Of a DNA stretch of 64,000 bases, positions 1 through 8,259 are shown in pieces (positions within the stretch are counted from its first letter, which is position 1; each line of letters begins with the position of its first letter). The position numbers and the translations under genes were made by a program. This DNA is from Roseburia hominis (GTDB taxonomy: Bacteria; Bacillota; Clostridia; Lachnospirales; Lachnospiraceae). The stretch lies in the NCBI GenBank assembly GCA_021771815.1, contig JAETOE010000001.1, positions 62,001 through 126,000 on the forward strand. Reading direction: 5' to 3'. The notes under the pieces were generated by a model. The model was not told where the DNA came from. It saw only the letters and a list, made by a program, of their open reading frames with translations, and ran no database searches.

Positions 1-1235
1 AACCGTGGGAGTGCCAACGCTATGATATAGCCGGGAATAAGAAGCCAGTAGATACTGATTCCTGTGAGCACACGGATGAGCGCCAGTGCAACGGAGGCGG
101 AGACGCCGATCGAGAGACATAAGTTCATTGTTTCGCGTGAAATGGAACCGTTCGTGACGTCCTCGACCTGTTTGTTCAAGACCTGAACGGCAGGCTCCGC
201 TTTGACAATGTAATAACCGATGAGTGCGCCGATCGGAATCAGCAGCCACTTCCAGGTCTGTTCCGCGAGACTGCCTCCAAGCAGGCTTCCCACAGGGGCG
301 AATCCGACGTTGACACCTGTGAGGAACAGGATCAGTCCGATGATCGTATAGAGGAAGCCGACAAGCATCTTGATCATCTGCCTTTTGTGATACCTTCTGG
401 AAACCAACTGGAACAGAAGGAACACAACCAGGACCGGAAGGATCGAGGAGAATACCTCTTTTCCGTAATCAGGGGCCATATGTACAAATTCACGCATGAC
501 GTCCTGCATGGTGATAACGTCCGGTATCACGGTGGCGTTGTACGCGGCGTCTGTCGGATGATAGAAAATACCGAGCAGAAGCACCATGATGATCGGACCG
601 ATGCTGCAGAAAGAAATCAGACCGAAACTGTCGCTGGAGCCATTCTTGTCACTTCGCGTTGAAGAAAGTCCAATACCGATTGCCATGATAAAAGGAACGG
701 TCATAGGACCTGTGGTCACACCGCCGGAATCGAATGCAACAGCAATAAAATCGGCGGGAGCCGCAAAAGACAGAAGGAATACAGCTCCGTACAGAATGCA
801 TAAAAGTAATGGAAGACTTAGCTTAAAAAGGATTCTAAGGACCGCCATGACGAGAAATAAACCAACGCCTACGGCAACGGTCCAGATTAAAACATTATTT
901 GGAATAGAGGGCACCTGATTGGCGAGTACCGCAAGATCCGGCTCCGCGATGGTGATGATGATGCCCATGACAAAGCAGACAATCACCAGAATAGACAAGC
1001 GCCTTGTCTTCATGATCTGAGAGCCGACGCCTTCTCCCAAAGGAGTCATTGCCATCTCTGCGCCAAGTTGGAAAAATGCCATGCCGATGATCAGCATGAG
1101 CGCTCCGACCAGAAACAGCGCAATGGTTCCGGTTTCCATAGGCACCACAAAGATGCTTAAGAGCAGCACGATGACGGTGATCGGAAGCACTGCGCCAACG
1201 GATTCGTCGATTTTTTCTTTTAGTTTTTGATTCAA
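1..1235 (-). CDS. DUF1538 family multipass membrane protein (3' end outside window)
   Basis: About 411 codons are visible and the frame runs open through position 1, so the C-terminus is missing. The translation is almost wholly hydrophobic helices with a conserved stretch around GGVTTGPMTVPFIMAIGIG, which I recognise as the DUF1538 family, putative transporters of unknown substrate. DUF1538 proteins carry two related halves; both seem present here. No ATG or GTG lies in frame near the N-terminus. The best start is TTG at 1235, giving M-NQKLKEKIDES before the first helix, although no strong ribosome binding site precedes it. Family is fairly sure, function unknown, start uncertain. Confidence 0.8.
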   Translation of the reverse strand, partial: MNQKLKEKIDESVGAVLPITVIVLLLSIFVVPMETGTIALFLVGALMLIIGMAFFQLGAEMAMTPLGEGVGSQIMKTRRLSILVIVCFVMGIIITIAEPDLAVLANQVPSIPNNVLIWTVAVGVGLFLVMAVLRILFKLSLPLLLCILYGAVFLLSFAAPADFIAVAFDSGGVTTGPMTVPFIMAIGIGLSSTRSDKNGSSDSFGLISFCSIGPIIMVLLLGIFYHPTDAAYNATVIPDVITMQDVMREFVHMAPDYGKEVFSSILPVLVVFLLFQLVSRRYHKRQMIKMLVGFLYTIIGLILFLTGVNVGFAPVGSLLGGSLAEQTWKWLLIPIGALIGYYIVKAEPAVQVLNKQVEDVTNGSISRETMNLCLSIGVSASVALALIRVLTGISIYWLLIPGYIIALALPR

Positions 1236-1431
1236 ATTTGCATCACATACTTTCTGTTGGTTGAATGGGTTGATAAAGTTACATACTATTTTATTGGTTA
1301 TTGCATGAGAAATCAATTCTTAGGATTCGGTTTCGAAAACTTTAGCGTTTCCTTGATGTCAGAGTTTACGTTATGCGATTGACAGTGAAAAATCACTTTG
1401 TTATTTTGGGGAAGGATGGAAAGGAGGGAGA

Positions 1432-2439
1432 ATGGAATACAAAGATTTTTTTGCCTTGTTGGGAGGACTTGCGCTTTTTTTATACGGAATGCATCAGATG
1501 AGCGAAGGCTTGAACAAAGCGGCGGGAGAACAGATGAAGCGGATCATGGAGCGGATTACAAAGAATCGCTTTATGGGAGTGGCGGTCGGTGCCGCCGTGA
1601 CTGCCGTCATTCAGTCCTCGTCGGCGACAACCGTGATGGTCGTGGGTTTTGTCAACTCCGGCATGATGACGCTTAGGCAGGCGGTCTGGATTATCATGGG
1701 AGCAAATATCGGGACGACGATCACGGGCCAGCTCATTGCACTGGACGTGGAAGCGTTTGCGCCGCTGCTCGCATTCGCCGGTGTGGCGGTGGTATTGTTC
1801 GCAAAGAAAGAGAAAGCCAGATATATGGGAGAAATCGTGGCAGGACTGGGAATCCTGTTTCTTGGCATGGAGATGATGAGCGCTGCCATGCAGCCGCTCG
1901 GTGAGTCTGAGACATTTCTTCGGGCGATGACACAGTTCGAGCATCCGTTTGCAGGAATTCTTGCAGGGACGGTATTCACGGCGGTGATTCAATCGTCCTC
2001 GGCGTCAGTGGGCATTCTGCAGACGCTTGCCCAGAGTGGGGCGATCAGTTTTGCGGGAGCTGTCTATGTCCTGTTCGGTCAGAATATCGGTACCTGCATT
2101 ACGGCGATTCTGGCATCGGTGGGAACGAACAGGAATGCAAAGCGGACAACGATGATTCATCTCTTGTTCAATATCATAGGAACGGTGGTATTTACAGTTA
2201 TCTGCATGCTGACGCCGTTTGCTGCATGGGTGGAGCAGTTTACACCGGGCAGACCTGCGGCGCAGATCGCGAATATGCATACGATGTTCAATATCGGAAC
2301 GACGCTTCTTCTGCTTCCAGCCGGCAATCTGCTCGCGGCCGCGGCAGAGCGTATTCTGCCCGATGAAAAGCGGGATGGCAGACGTCCGGCAGAAGTAAAG
2401 ATGCATCAAAGGAAAATGGAGGATTTATGGAATTCATAA
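1432..2439 (+). CDS. Na/Pi-cotransporter family protein, short form without PhoU domain
   Basis: A 335-aa membrane protein with the two inverted half-repeats typical of Na/Pi cotransporters (PF02690). Each carries the QSSSA signature: QSSSATTVMVVGF near residue 63 and QSSSASVGILQTL near residue 186. Family members import phosphate with sodium. Many bacterial homologues add a C-terminal PhoU-like domain of about 200 residues; this one ends shortly after the last helices, so that domain is absent. GGAGGGAGA directly precedes the ATG. The stop overlaps the start of the DUF368 gene by 13 bases, so translation of the two is probably coupled. Confidence 0.88.
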   Translation: MEYKDFFALLGGLALFLYGMHQMSEGLNKAAGEQMKRIMERITKNRFMGVAVGAAVTAVIQSSSATTVMVVGFVNSGMMTLRQAVWIIMGANIGTTITGQLIALDVEAFAPLLAFAGVAVVLFAKKEKARYMGEIVAGLGILFLGMEMMSAAMQPLGESETFLRAMTQFEHPFAGILAGTVFTAVIQSSSASVGILQTLAQSGAISFAGAVYVLFGQNIGTCITAILASVGTNRNAKRTTMIHLLFNIIGTVVFTVICMLTPFAAWVEQFTPGRPAAQIANMHTMFNIGTTLLLLPAGNLLAAAAERILPDEKRDGRRPAEVKMHQRKMEDLWNS

Positions 2440-3275
2440 AAGATATGATAAGAGGAATTGCTATCGGAGTTGCCAATATCATTCCGGGAGTGAGCGGAGG
2501 CACCATGATGGTGGCCATGGGAATTTATGATGAAATGATTGGTGCGGTGACGGGAATCTTCCGTCATATGAAGCAGAGCATCAGGACGCTTTTTCCATAT
2601 GCGGTTGGAATGGGAATCGGAATCGTGGGGCTTTCATTCGTCATCGGTTATCTTTTTGAGCATTATCCGTTTCAGACAGCGCTGCTTTTCATCGGGCTGA
2701 TTTTTGGGGGACTGCCGCTGCTTTTGCCGAAAGTGAAAGGAGGGCGGCCTAAGCCTGCGGAACTTTTGGTGTTCGCGCTCTTCTTCGGACTGATCGTCGG
2801 AATGCAGTTTCTCGGAACCGGAAACGAAAAAGTTCTTTCCCTGGAGCCGAAAACGGTTTTCGTGCTGCTTTTCATCGGACTGGTCGCGGCGGCTACGATG
2901 GTGATTCCGGGTGTGAGCGGGTCGATGCTTCTGATGGCGCTCGGCTATTACACGCCGATCATCGATCACATCAATGCATTTATTGTTGCGCTCGTGATGG
3001 CGGATTTCGGAACACTCATTTACTGCGCCGGTATACTTGTGCCTTTTGGCATCGGCGTCTTAGCCGGTGCGTTTCTTGTCGCAAAGCTGATCGAATTTTT
3101 GTTAAAGAACTACGAGAGAATGACCTATTTTGCCATTTTGGGACTGCTGTTTTCCTCCCCGGTTGCAATCCTCTCGGGTATGGATCTAAGTGGTACGGGT
3201 GTGTGGGCTGTGCTCGCGGGTATTCTGCTTTTCGGCGTCGGAATGATTGCCGCATCGCTGCTTGGAAAGGAATAA
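2427..3275 (+). CDS. DUF368 membrane protein (PopT-type undecaprenyl-phosphate transporter family)
   Basis: A 282-aa multipass protein with the DUF368 (PF04018) hallmarks: GxANIIPGVSGGT near residue 15 and the internal duplicate ATMVIPGVSGSMLLMALGYY near residue 155. DUF368 proteins have been shown in other bacteria to recycle undecaprenyl phosphate across the membrane, so a lipid-carrier role is likely by family. The ATG sits inside the end of the Na/Pi gene, preceded by GGAGGATTT. It is followed by a hairpin terminator at 3314-3352. Pairing with a phosphate-transporter fold is suggestive but unproven. Confidence 0.88.
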   Translation: MEFIKDMIRGIAIGVANIIPGVSGGTMMVAMGIYDEMIGAVTGIFRHMKQSIRTLFPYAVGMGIGIVGLSFVIGYLFEHYPFQTALLFIGLIFGGLPLLLPKVKGGRPKPAELLVFALFFGLIVGMQFLGTGNEKVLSLEPKTVFVLLFIGLVAAATMVIPGVSGSMLLMALGYYTPIIDHINAFIVALVMADFGTLIYCAGILVPFGIGVLAGAFLVAKLIEFLLKNYERMTYFAILGLLFSSPVAILSGMDLSGTGVWAVLAGILLFGVGMIAASLLGKE

Positions 3276-3313
3276 ATGCCTTAAAAATAAGGAAAAGTCA
3301 GAAAATATATTGG

Positions 3314-3352
3314 AAAGCGCAGAAAAATCAAACGATTTTTTTGTGCTTTTTT
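3314..3352 (+). terminator. Rho-independent terminator after the DUF368 gene
   Basis: AAGCGCAGAAAAATC pairs with GATTTTTTTGTGCTT around an AAAC loop, with one G-U pair and a small internal bulge. A run of T follows. It separates the transporter pair from the deacetylase-like gene. Confidence 0.7.
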
Positions 3353-3415
3353 CTTTGAAAAATAGAAAAATGTGATACAATAGATAAAGTATTAAGATTA
3401 GCTTGGGGGTTTTAC

Positions 3416-4381
3416 ATGCAGGAGAAAGAGTCAGAGGCGCTCCGCAATCAGCGAAGGCGCAGAAAGCGGATTGGAAGAATAAAGAGCGCGATTGTGCTGA
3501 CAATCACCGGATGGATGATTCTGTCGATGGTTTTGATTATACTCCTGTTTGCCAGAACGGCATCTCTGGAGAGAAAGCTCGACCGTCTGCTTGACGCAGA
3601 AAGCCGGAATGCGGTTCCAGCGATGGAGACGGAGACAGCGTTTGATGTACAGGCAAAGACAGAGGCGGCATCTGACGTACAGGAGGATGTTGTACCAGCG
3701 GGAACGCCCGTTGCTCTGGATGCGGATAATCTTGCAGAAGAGGGCGATGTACATAAAGTCTATCTGACGTTTGATGAAGGACCGTCGGAGAATACTGCGG
3801 CTATATTGGACATTTTGGCAGAATATGACGTCAAAGCGACTTTTTTCGTGGTCGGCAGCGAGGATGAAGAGGCGCAGGCTCTTTATCAGAGAATCGTGGA
3901 TGAAGGACATACCCTCGGTATGCGTTCCTATTCCAATAAATACAGCGTTATTTACCAGTCAGAGGAAGCGTTTGAAGAGGATTATATGAAGCTGCGCGAT
4001 TACCTCCATGAAGTGACGGGAACGGAGCCGAGATATTACCGTTTTCCGGGAGGGAGCAGCAATCAGATCAGTAATGTTCCGATGAGCAGCCTGATCGATT
4101 TTTTGAATCAGCGGGGAACTGTGTATTACGACTGGAATGTTTCGGCAGGAGATGCAGCTTCTATGGCGTATACCCCGGAGGAAATCGTTGCAAATGTCAC
4201 AGAAGATGTTGTAAAATACAAGACATCAGTGGTACTTCTTCATGACTCATCGGATAAGTCAGCAACGGTAGAGGCGGTTGGTCCTCTGATCGAGGCATTG
4301 CAGGAGATGGATGCCGAGATTCTGCCGATTGATGAAGATACACAGGTTATTCAGTTTGTCAAAGCAGACAGCGTCAGATAA
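3416..4381 (+). CDS. Membrane-anchored NodB-fold (polysaccharide deacetylase-like) protein lacking metal ligands
   Basis: A 321-aa protein with a basic N-terminus, one transmembrane segment (about residues 25-45), an acidic linker and a NodB homology domain from about residue 110. NodB enzymes de-N-acetylate peptidoglycan or chitin-like glycans using a metal held by Asp-His-His. Here motif 1 reads TFDEGPS (Asp120 kept, second Asp changed to Glu121). Motif 2, normally HSYSH, reads RSYSN, so both histidines are replaced (Arg170, Asn174). Motif 3 (RFPGGSSN), the later DW and the LLHDSS motif are kept. The fold seems intact but catalysis is doubtful. The bactofilin gene starts 25 bases downstream, which suggests a shared job at the envelope. 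Confidence 0.85.
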   Translation: MQEKESEALRNQRRRRKRIGRIKSAIVLTITGWMILSMVLIILLFARTASLERKLDRLLDAESRNAVPAMETETAFDVQAKTEAASDVQEDVVPAGTPVALDADNLAEEGDVHKVYLTFDEGPSENTAAILDILAEYDVKATFFVVGSEDEEAQALYQRIVDEGHTLGMRSYSNKYSVIYQSEEAFEEDYMKLRDYLHEVTGTEPRYYRFPGGSSNQISNVPMSSLIDFLNQRGTVYYDWNVSAGDAASMAYTPEEIVANVTEDVVKYKTSVVLLHDSSDKSATVEAVGPLIEALQEMDAEILPIDEDTQVIQFVKADSVR

Positions 4382-4406
4382 CCGGAAAATAAATGGAGGA
4401 AAGAAC

Positions 4407-5279
4407 ATGGGATTTTTCAAAGACTTTAAAGATGATTTTTCACAGGCAGTCAATGAACTCATGCCTGGAGAGGACAATCTCGAGAGCACAGGCAATGACG
4501 ACGATATGGTTGTAAACACCCTTGAGGGTGAAGTTGATGTTGCGTCCGAACTGTCCAAATTGGACGGATTGCTTGAGCAGGTGACAAAACAGGAGCCTGC
4601 AAAGGAAGAGAAGCCGAAGAAGGCAGCGCCGGTACAACAGACGCCGACACCTAAGCAGGAGCGCACAATGATAAACACAGCACAGGAGGAGAAGAAAATG
4701 GCTGACACGACAGTAACACCAGTACAGGGAGTACAGACCGCTGCACAGGGAGTACAGACCGCTGCACAGGCAGCGCCGGTACAGCAGGCACCGACATTAA
4801 ATCAGGAGGCACCGATCATTTCAGACGAGGTATCCGTTATAACGGAGGGAACGGTCATCAACGGTGACATTATTTCAAACGGTTCTCTGGACGTACGCGG
4901 ACAGGTAGACGGCAACGTAAGCTGCAACGGTAAGCTTACCGTGACAGGCGTTGTAAACGGTAACAGCAATACATCTGAGTTTTTTGCAGATGCAGCGCAG
5001 GTAGAGGGTGAGGTAGTCAGCAGCGGCACCGTCAAGATTGGTCTTGGTTCTGTCATCATCGGTAATGTGACCTCGACTTCCGCAGTGATTGCAGGCGCGA
5101 TCAAAGGTGACATCGACGTACAGGGTCCGGTCGTTGTGGACACATCAGCCGTTGTTATGGGCAATATCAAGTCACGTTCCGTTCAGATCAACAACGGTGC
5201 GGTAATCGAAGGCTTCTGTTCACAGTGCTATGCGGATGTAGACGTAGAGAGTCTGTTCGGTAATAAGAAAGGAAACTGA
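4407..5279 (+). CDS. Bactofilin family protein with long disordered N-terminal linker
   Basis: A 290-aa protein. Residues 1-130 are low-complexity, rich in Q, A, T, P and E. From about residue 135 to 270 there is a right-handed beta-helix-like repeat of V/I and G (VITEGTVINGDI, DVRGQVDGNVSC, GAIKGDIDVQG, VVMGNIKSRSV), which is the bactofilin (DUF583) core. Bactofilins polymerise without nucleotides and often scaffold cell-wall enzymes. The start at 4407 is preceded by GGAGGAAAGAAC; a longer in-frame extension to 4311 overlaps the previous gene and has no such site. A 21-bp tandem repeat encoding QGVQTAA lies in the linker at 4725-4766. Confidence 0.88.
   Translation: MGFFKDFKDDFSQAVNELMPGEDNLESTGNDDDMVVNTLEGEVDVASELSKLDGLLEQVTKQEPAKEEKPKKAAPVQQTPTPKQERTMINTAQEEKKMADTTVTPVQGVQTAAQGVQTAAQAAPVQQAPTLNQEAPIISDEVSVITEGTVINGDIISNGSLDVRGQVDGNVSCNGKLTVTGVVNGNSNTSEFFADAAQVEGEVVSSGTVKIGLGSVIIGNVTSTSAVIAGAIKGDIDVQGPVVVDTSAVVMGNIKSRSVQINNGAVIEGFCSQCYADVDVESLFGNKKGN
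4725..4766 (+). repeat. 21-bp perfect tandem duplication inside the bactofilin linker
   Basis: CAGGGAGTACAGACCGCTGC plus A occurs twice head to tail, adding seven residues to the disordered linker without breaking the frame. It looks like a recent slippage event. Confidence 0.9.
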
Positions 5280-5284
5280 TCTTT

Positions 5285-5983
5285 ATGAAGAGAGTTCTGT
5301 TAAAGTTAAGCGGTGAGGCTCTTGCAGGAGAGAAGCATACCGGCTTTGACGAGCCGACGGTAACAGAGGTGGCAAAGCAGGTGAAGCAGATCGTAGATGG
5401 CGGTACGCAGGTAGGTATCGTTATCGGCGGCGGCAATTTCTGGAGAGGAAGAACCAGCGAGACGATCGATCGCACCAAGGCAGACCAGATCGGAATGCTT
5501 GCGACGATTATGAACTGTATCTATGTATCGGAGATTTTCCGTTCTGTCGGCATGAAGACACAGATTTTGACGCCGTTTGAGTGCGGAAGCATGACGAAGC
5601 TTTTTTCCAAGGATCGTGCGAATAAGTATTTTGAGCGCGGAATGGTCGTTTTTTTTGCAGGAGGTACCGGGCACCCGTATTTTTCGACGGATACCGGGAT
5701 TGTTCTGCGTGCGATCGAGATGGAAGCGGACGGAATTTATCTTGCAAAGGCAATCGACGGCATCTATGACAGTGATCCGAAGGTGAATCCGAATGCTGTC
5801 AAGTACGACGAAGTATCCATTCAGGAGGTCATCGACAAGAAGCTTGCAGTTGTGGACCTGACCGCTTCTATCATGTGCATGGAGAATAAGATGCCAATGT
5901 ATGTATTTGGCTTGAATGAAGAGAATAGTATCGTAAAAGCCATCACAGGAGAATTGAGTGGAACAAAGGTGACTGTTTCTTAA
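5285..5983 (+). CDS. pyrH: UMP kinase
   Basis: A 232-aa cytosolic enzyme that phosphorylates UMP to UDP with ATP, the first committed kinase step of pyrimidine nucleotide supply. The amino-acid-kinase fold signatures are clear: KLSGEALAG at the N-terminus, IGGGNFWRG near residue 50, MLATIMN near residue 78 and GGTGHPYFSTDT near residue 125. Length fits the bacterial hexameric PyrH family. It begins the conserved Firmicute block pyrH-frr-uppS-cdsA-dxr-rseP-ispG-polC, five bases after the bactofilin gene, with GAAAGGAAACTGA as ribosome binding site. Confidence 0.98.
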   Translation: MKRVLLKLSGEALAGEKHTGFDEPTVTEVAKQVKQIVDGGTQVGIVIGGGNFWRGRTSETIDRTKADQIGMLATIMNCIYVSEIFRSVGMKTQILTPFECGSMTKLFSKDRANKYFERGMVVFFAGGTGHPYFSTDTGIVLRAIEMEADGIYLAKAIDGIYDSDPKVNPNAVKYDEVSIQEVIDKKLAVVDLTASIMCMENKMPMYVFGLNEENSIVKAITGELSGTKVTVS

Positions 5984-6008
5984 AATCAGGAAAGGGCTTG
6001 GTGTATAT

Positions 6009-6563
6009 ATGGATGAGAGATTAGTTCCATTTGATAACAAAATGCAGAAGACAATGAACAATCTTGGCGAGGAGTTCGGCAGCATCCGTGCAGGACGCGC
6101 GAATCCGCATGTTCTGGATAAGCTTCGTGTAGATTATTACGGCACGCCGACTGCCATCCAGCAGGTGGCGAACGTCAGTGTTCCGGAGCCGCGCATGATT
6201 CAGATCCAGCCGTGGGAAGCTTCTATGGTCAAGGAGATTGAGAAAGCGATTCTGACTTCCGATCTTGGGATTAACCCGACGAATGACGGTAAGACGGTTC
6301 GTCTGCTTTTCCCGGAGCTTACTGAGGAGAGGCGTAAGGAACTTGCCAAGGATGTGAAGAAGAAAGGCGAGAACGCCAAGGTTGCGATCCGCAATATCCG
6401 CCGTGATGCGAACGACTCTTTCAAGAAGCTCGCGAAGGCTTCCGATGTTTCGGAGGATGAGATTAAGGAGCTTGAGGATAAGGCACAGAAGATGACGGAT
6501 AAGTATATTGCAGACGTCGATAAAGCGGTAGAGGCGAAGACGAAGGAGATTCTTACCGTATAA
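6009..6563 (+). CDS. frr: Ribosome recycling factor
   Basis: A 184-aa protein of the RRF family. The N-terminus has the typical LGEEFGSIRAGRANPHVLDKL, followed by PEPRMIQIQPWE and PELTEERRKELAK. RRF acts with EF-G to split the post-termination 70S ribosome. Length is standard (about 185 aa). It follows pyrH by 25 bases and is closed by a hairpin terminator at 6591-6639, so pyrH-frr can end as its own transcript. Confidence 0.98.
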   Translation: MDERLVPFDNKMQKTMNNLGEEFGSIRAGRANPHVLDKLRVDYYGTPTAIQQVANVSVPEPRMIQIQPWEASMVKEIEKAILTSDLGINPTNDGKTVRLLFPELTEERRKELAKDVKKKGENAKVAIRNIRRDANDSFKKLAKASDVSEDEIKELEDKAQKMTDKYIADVDKAVEAKTKEILTV

Positions 6564-6590
6564 GGTGAAAACACCATGGAAATGCGAGGA

Positions 6591-6639
6591 GATACAGATG
6601 TTTATGGAGGCATACATCTGTATCTTTTCATTTCATTTT
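6591..6639 (+). terminator. Terminator between frr and uppS
   Basis: GATACAGATGT (6591-6601) and ACATCTGTATC (6614-6624) form a perfect 11-bp stem with a 12-base loop, followed by a T-rich tail. It separates pyrH-frr from the isoprenoid/lipid genes. Confidence 0.85.
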
Positions 6640-6694
6640 ATAGGAAGTCCGCATGTTTTTCCTGGCGGACCGGTTGGCGGGAAGGAGAGCGAAG

Positions 6695-7426
6695 ATGAAG
6701 ATTCCGCAGCATATTGCGATTATATTAGATGGAAACGGACGTTGGGCGAAGGCGAAGGGCATGCCGAGAAATTACGGTCACACAATGGGCGCGAAGAATG
6801 TGGAGACGGTTTGTCAGGCGGCACATGATCTGGGAATTAAGTATGTGACGATGTACGCTTTTTCCACGGAGAACTGGAACCGACCGGAAAACGAGGTGAA
6901 TGCCCTCATGAAGCTTCTGGAAAGTTACCTGAAGAACTGTATCAAAACTGCAGATAAGAATAATATGCGGGTACGCGTCATCGGTGATACCTCAAGGCTG
7001 ACGGAGCGTTTTCAGAATCAGATCAAGGAGCTTGAGGAGGTTTCGGCGAAGAATGACGGGCTGAATCTGCAGATTGCCATCAATTACGGAAGCCGGGATG
7101 AGATGGTGCGCGGTATGCGAAGAATGTGCCAGGATGTGCTGGACGGTAAAAGAAAGCCAAAGGACATTGACGAGACGGTCTTTGCAGGCTATCTTGATAC
7201 GGCGGATATTCCCGACCCGGATCTTTTGATCCGCACGAGCGGAGAACAGCGGCTTTCCAATTATCTGCTATGGCAGCTTGCATACAGCGAATTCTATTTC
7301 ACGGATGTGCCGTGGCCCGATTTTCATAAAGAGGAATTAGAACGTGCGATAGAGGCGTATAATAAAAGAGACAGAAGATTTGGCGGTCTGGCCAAGGAGG
7401 AACCATGTTTAGAACAAGATTACTGA
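6695..7426 (+). CDS. uppS: Isoprenyl transferase (undecaprenyl diphosphate synthase)
   Basis: A 243-aa cis-prenyltransferase that extends farnesyl diphosphate with isopentenyl diphosphate to the C55 carrier used for cell-wall synthesis. Signatures: IILDGNGRWAKAKG near residue 10 with the catalytic Asp, YAFSTENWNRP near residue 60, and LIRTSGEQRLSNYLLWQLAYSE-type C-terminal motif. The ATG at 6695 is preceded by GAAGGAGAGC; an upstream in-frame ATG at 6653 has no ribosome binding site and adds residues outside the family fold. Its end overlaps cdsA by 22 bases. Confidence 0.96.
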   Translation: MKIPQHIAIILDGNGRWAKAKGMPRNYGHTMGAKNVETVCQAAHDLGIKYVTMYAFSTENWNRPENEVNALMKLLESYLKNCIKTADKNNMRVRVIGDTSRLTERFQNQIKELEEVSAKNDGLNLQIAINYGSRDEMVRGMRRMCQDVLDGKRKPKDIDETVFAGYLDTADIPDPDLLIRTSGEQRLSNYLLWQLAYSEFYFTDVPWPDFHKEELERAIEAYNKRDRRFGGLAKEEPCLEQDY

Positions 7427-8211
7427 GCGGAATTGTACTTGTGATAGCTGCACTTGTATTGATTATTACCGGAGGGGATGTGCTATTGGTGTCCACCGCG
7501 GTGATTTCTCTGATTGGAATGTTCGAGTTGTATCGCGTCTTTCATATCGAGAAGGAACTGCCGGGGATGCTCGGATATCTGGCGGCTGTGGTGTATTATG
7601 TGAATCTGCGTTTTTTGTTCCTGCCGGATCTTATGATGTTCGTGCTCGGGATTTTGATTCTGCTGATGTTCGCCTATGTGTTTACCTACCCCAGATACCG
7701 GACGGAACAGCTTCTCGCCGCATTTTTCGGGGTGTTCTATGTGGCGGTCATGCTTTCCTATGTGTATCAGACGCGCATGACCTTGCAGGGTGCGTATATC
7801 GTGTGGCTGATCTTTCTCTGTTCGTGGGGCTGCGATACGTGCGCTTACTGCGTGGGCGTGCTGATCGGAAAGCACAAGATGGCGCCGAAGTTAAGTCCGA
7901 AGAAGTCCATCGAGGGAGCGGTCGGCGGCGTGCTCGGCGCGGCGCTGCTCGCATTTATCTATGGCATGGTGTTCCGGGATGCAATGGGAACCGAGACGGA
8001 GCATGTGCTTATCATGGCGGCAATCAGTGCGGTCGGCGCGCTCGTCTCAATGGTCGGCGATCTGACGGCATCCGCTATCAAGAGGAATTATGAGATCAAG
8101 GACTACGGCAGGCTGATTCCGGGACACGGCGGGATTTTGGACCGCTTTGACAGTGTTATTTTTACGGCGCCGATGATTTATTTTCTTACGGCAAACTTTA
8201 TTGTTTTATAA
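7405..8211 (+). CDS. cdsA: Phosphatidate cytidylyltransferase
   Basis: A 268-aa integral membrane enzyme that makes CDP-diacylglycerol from phosphatidic acid and CTP, the branch point of phospholipid synthesis. About seven hydrophobic helices are visible. The C-terminal CDS signature is present: SMVGDLTASAIKRN and KDYGRLIPGHGGILDRFDS, with the metal-binding aspartates. CDTCAYCVG and KLSPKKSIEGAVGG also match the family. AAGGAGGAACC precedes the ATG within the uppS end, so the two are coupled. Confidence 0.96.
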   Translation: MFRTRLLSGIVLVIAALVLIITGGDVLLVSTAVISLIGMFELYRVFHIEKELPGMLGYLAAVVYYVNLRFLFLPDLMMFVLGILILLMFAYVFTYPRYRTEQLLAAFFGVFYVAVMLSYVYQTRMTLQGAYIVWLIFLCSWGCDTCAYCVGVLIGKHKMAPKLSPKKSIEGAVGGVLGAALLAFIYGMVFRDAMGTETEHVLIMAAISAVGALVSMVGDLTASAIKRNYEIKDYGRLIPGHGGILDRFDSVIFTAPMIYFLTANFIVL

Positions 8212-8259
8212 GATACGGAATGGGAGAATGTTCCGGCGTTTCGGAAGAGGGAGTGGCAT

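Noticed and set aside
387-918. Two overlapping plus-strand ORFs near the left edge
   Set aside because: Both are antisense to the DUF1538 frame, which is open from 1235 through position 1 and has family motifs.
5306-6085. 259-codon minus-strand ORF over pyrH
   Set aside because: Shadow of an unmistakable UMP kinase gene.
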